Positions 33,818 through 34,322 of a DNA stretch of 34,322 bases are shown here, one piece after another. Source of the stretch: Bacteroidaceae bacterium (GTDB taxonomy: Bacteria; Bacteroidota; Bacteroidia; Bacteroidales; Bacteroidaceae). Below the pieces are notes generated by a model, which did not search any database, was not told the origin of the DNA, and saw only the letters and a list, made by a program, of their open reading frames with translations. Where the stretch lies: positions 1-34,322 of the forward strand of contig JAKSIQ010000016.1 of NCBI GenBank assembly GCA_024398755.1, in the 5' to 3' direction. Positions within the stretch are counted from its first letter, which is position 1; every line of letters begins with the position of its first letter. The translations under genes and the position numbers were made by a program.

Positions 33818-33828
33818 ACCAAAATGTC

Positions 33829-33836
33829 TATTTTTG
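33829..33836 (+). promoter_or_regulatory. -7 element (TATTTTTG) for the acetyltransferase gene
   Basis: TATTTTTG is an exact TAnnTTTG match, 34 bases before the ATG at 33871. It forms a divergent pair with the cysK element only 12 bases away. Confidence 0.55.
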
Positions 33837-33870
33837 TGAAGCATAGGAAACCGTTTTATTAAAGCATACA

Positions 33871-34322
33871 ATGACACGCAAAGAAGAACTTGAACAGAAT
33901 CCGGCCCTCAGGCAGGAGCTGGAAAAGATGAAGGCCGGGCTGCCTTACGATGCCCACACCCCCGAAATGTACGCATACCGCGACGAAGTCAAGAAGCTTC
34001 TGCGACGCCTGAACATAACAGAATATCACGAAGACAGCATGCGTGACATTCTGCACGAGCTGCTGCCAAACTGCGCCCCCGACATATATTTCGAGCCGCC
34101 TTTCTACTGCGACTACGGCAGCCTTATCCATGCCGGCGAAGGCGTGTTCGTCAACTTTGGCTGCACCATACTTGACGGCGGCGGTGTTTACATTGGCAGT
34201 CACACGCTCATAGCTCCAAGCGTGAACATATTCACGGCCGGACATCCGCTCGATGCCGACGAACGCGACGAATGGGAGTACTGCAAGCCTGTACACATTG
34301 GAGAGCGCTGCTGGATTGGCGG
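33871..34322 (+). CDS. sugar (maltose-type) O-acetyltransferase, truncated by the window end
   Basis: The frame opens at ATG 33871 and runs off the right edge after 150 codons. It begins MTRKEELEQNPALRQELEKM, then KAGLPYDAHTPEMYAYRDEV, the N-terminal Mac domain of maltose/galactoside acetyltransferases. The left-handed beta-helix follows, with FEPPFYCDYGSLIHAGEGVF, NFGCTILDGGGVYIGSHTLI and APSVNIFTAGHPLDADERDE. The catalytic His is expected in TAGHPLD. This family acetylates sugar hydroxyls from acetyl-CoA; the sugar cannot be told from sequence. About 35-45 residues should lie beyond the window. It is divergent from cysK. Confidence 0.92.
   Translation, partial: MTRKEELEQNPALRQELEKMKAGLPYDAHTPEMYAYRDEVKKLLRRLNITEYHEDSMRDILHELLPNCAPDIYFEPPFYCDYGSLIHAGEGVFVNFGCTILDGGGVYIGSHTLIAPSVNIFTAGHPLDADERDEWEYCKPVHIGERCWIG

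Noticed and set aside
33775-33870. Possible riboswitch or leader regulator upstream of cysK
   Set aside because: The gap of 96 bases holds two divergent -7 elements and leaves only about 35 bases of leader, too short for a known riboswitch, and no conserved stem set is visible.

Overview
The window looks like chromosomal DNA from a member of the Bacteroidales (Bacteroidota), probably a gut or oral Prevotellaceae/Bacteroidaceae-like lineage. The evidence is the repeated TAnnTTTG -7 promoter element, the near absence of Shine-Dalgarno sequences, a type IX secretion (T9SS) plug-domain protein, a type III glutamine synthetase, an archaeal-type ProS and a complete Na+-NQR operon. No tRNA, rRNA, insertion sequence, phage gene or CRISPR array was seen. 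The genus cannot be fixed from this sequence alone.

Layout. 1-260: short tandem repeats and a hairpin beyond the 3' end of the nqr operon. 261-6225 (minus): complete nqrABCDEF. Its NqrC carries an N-terminal rubredoxin-like domain and a Cys-rich tail. 6391-10770 (plus): a large TamB-family protein. 10800-12284 (minus): proS. 12358-13629 (plus): a T9SS plug-domain (DUF5103) protein. 13642-22843 (minus): a six-gene operon of predicted lipoproteins, made of four CotH-kinase-like proteins, one lamin-tail-domain protein and one protein resembling a polysaccharide deacetylase. 22966-24234 (plus): rarA. 24235-24535: a pyrimidine tract and four 52-bp hairpin repeats between convergent 3' ends. 24536-26722 (minus): type III glutamine synthetase. 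26816-28480 (minus): a family 2 glycosyltransferase and a TIGR02757 protein. 28601-32082 (plus): glnS, a TPR protein and a DedA protein. 32086-33774 (minus): cysK and a serine acetyltransferase, which together make cysteine. 33871-end (plus): a truncated sugar O-acetyltransferase.

How the genes work together. Most of the window is housekeeping: respiratory Na+ pumping, tRNA charging, nitrogen and cysteine assimilation, and envelope biogenesis. The accessory part is the lipoprotein operon. In transcription order it reads CotH-B, CotH-A, deacetylase-like, lamin-tail, CotH-B, CotH-A, so a B-A pair appears twice and looks like a segmental duplication. By eye, only one of the four CotH proteins (15200-16798) keeps every kinase-like consensus position; the other three have lost different ones. 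This operon is the best candidate for an undescribed envelope system. The rubredoxin-NqrC fusion is the second most interesting feature.
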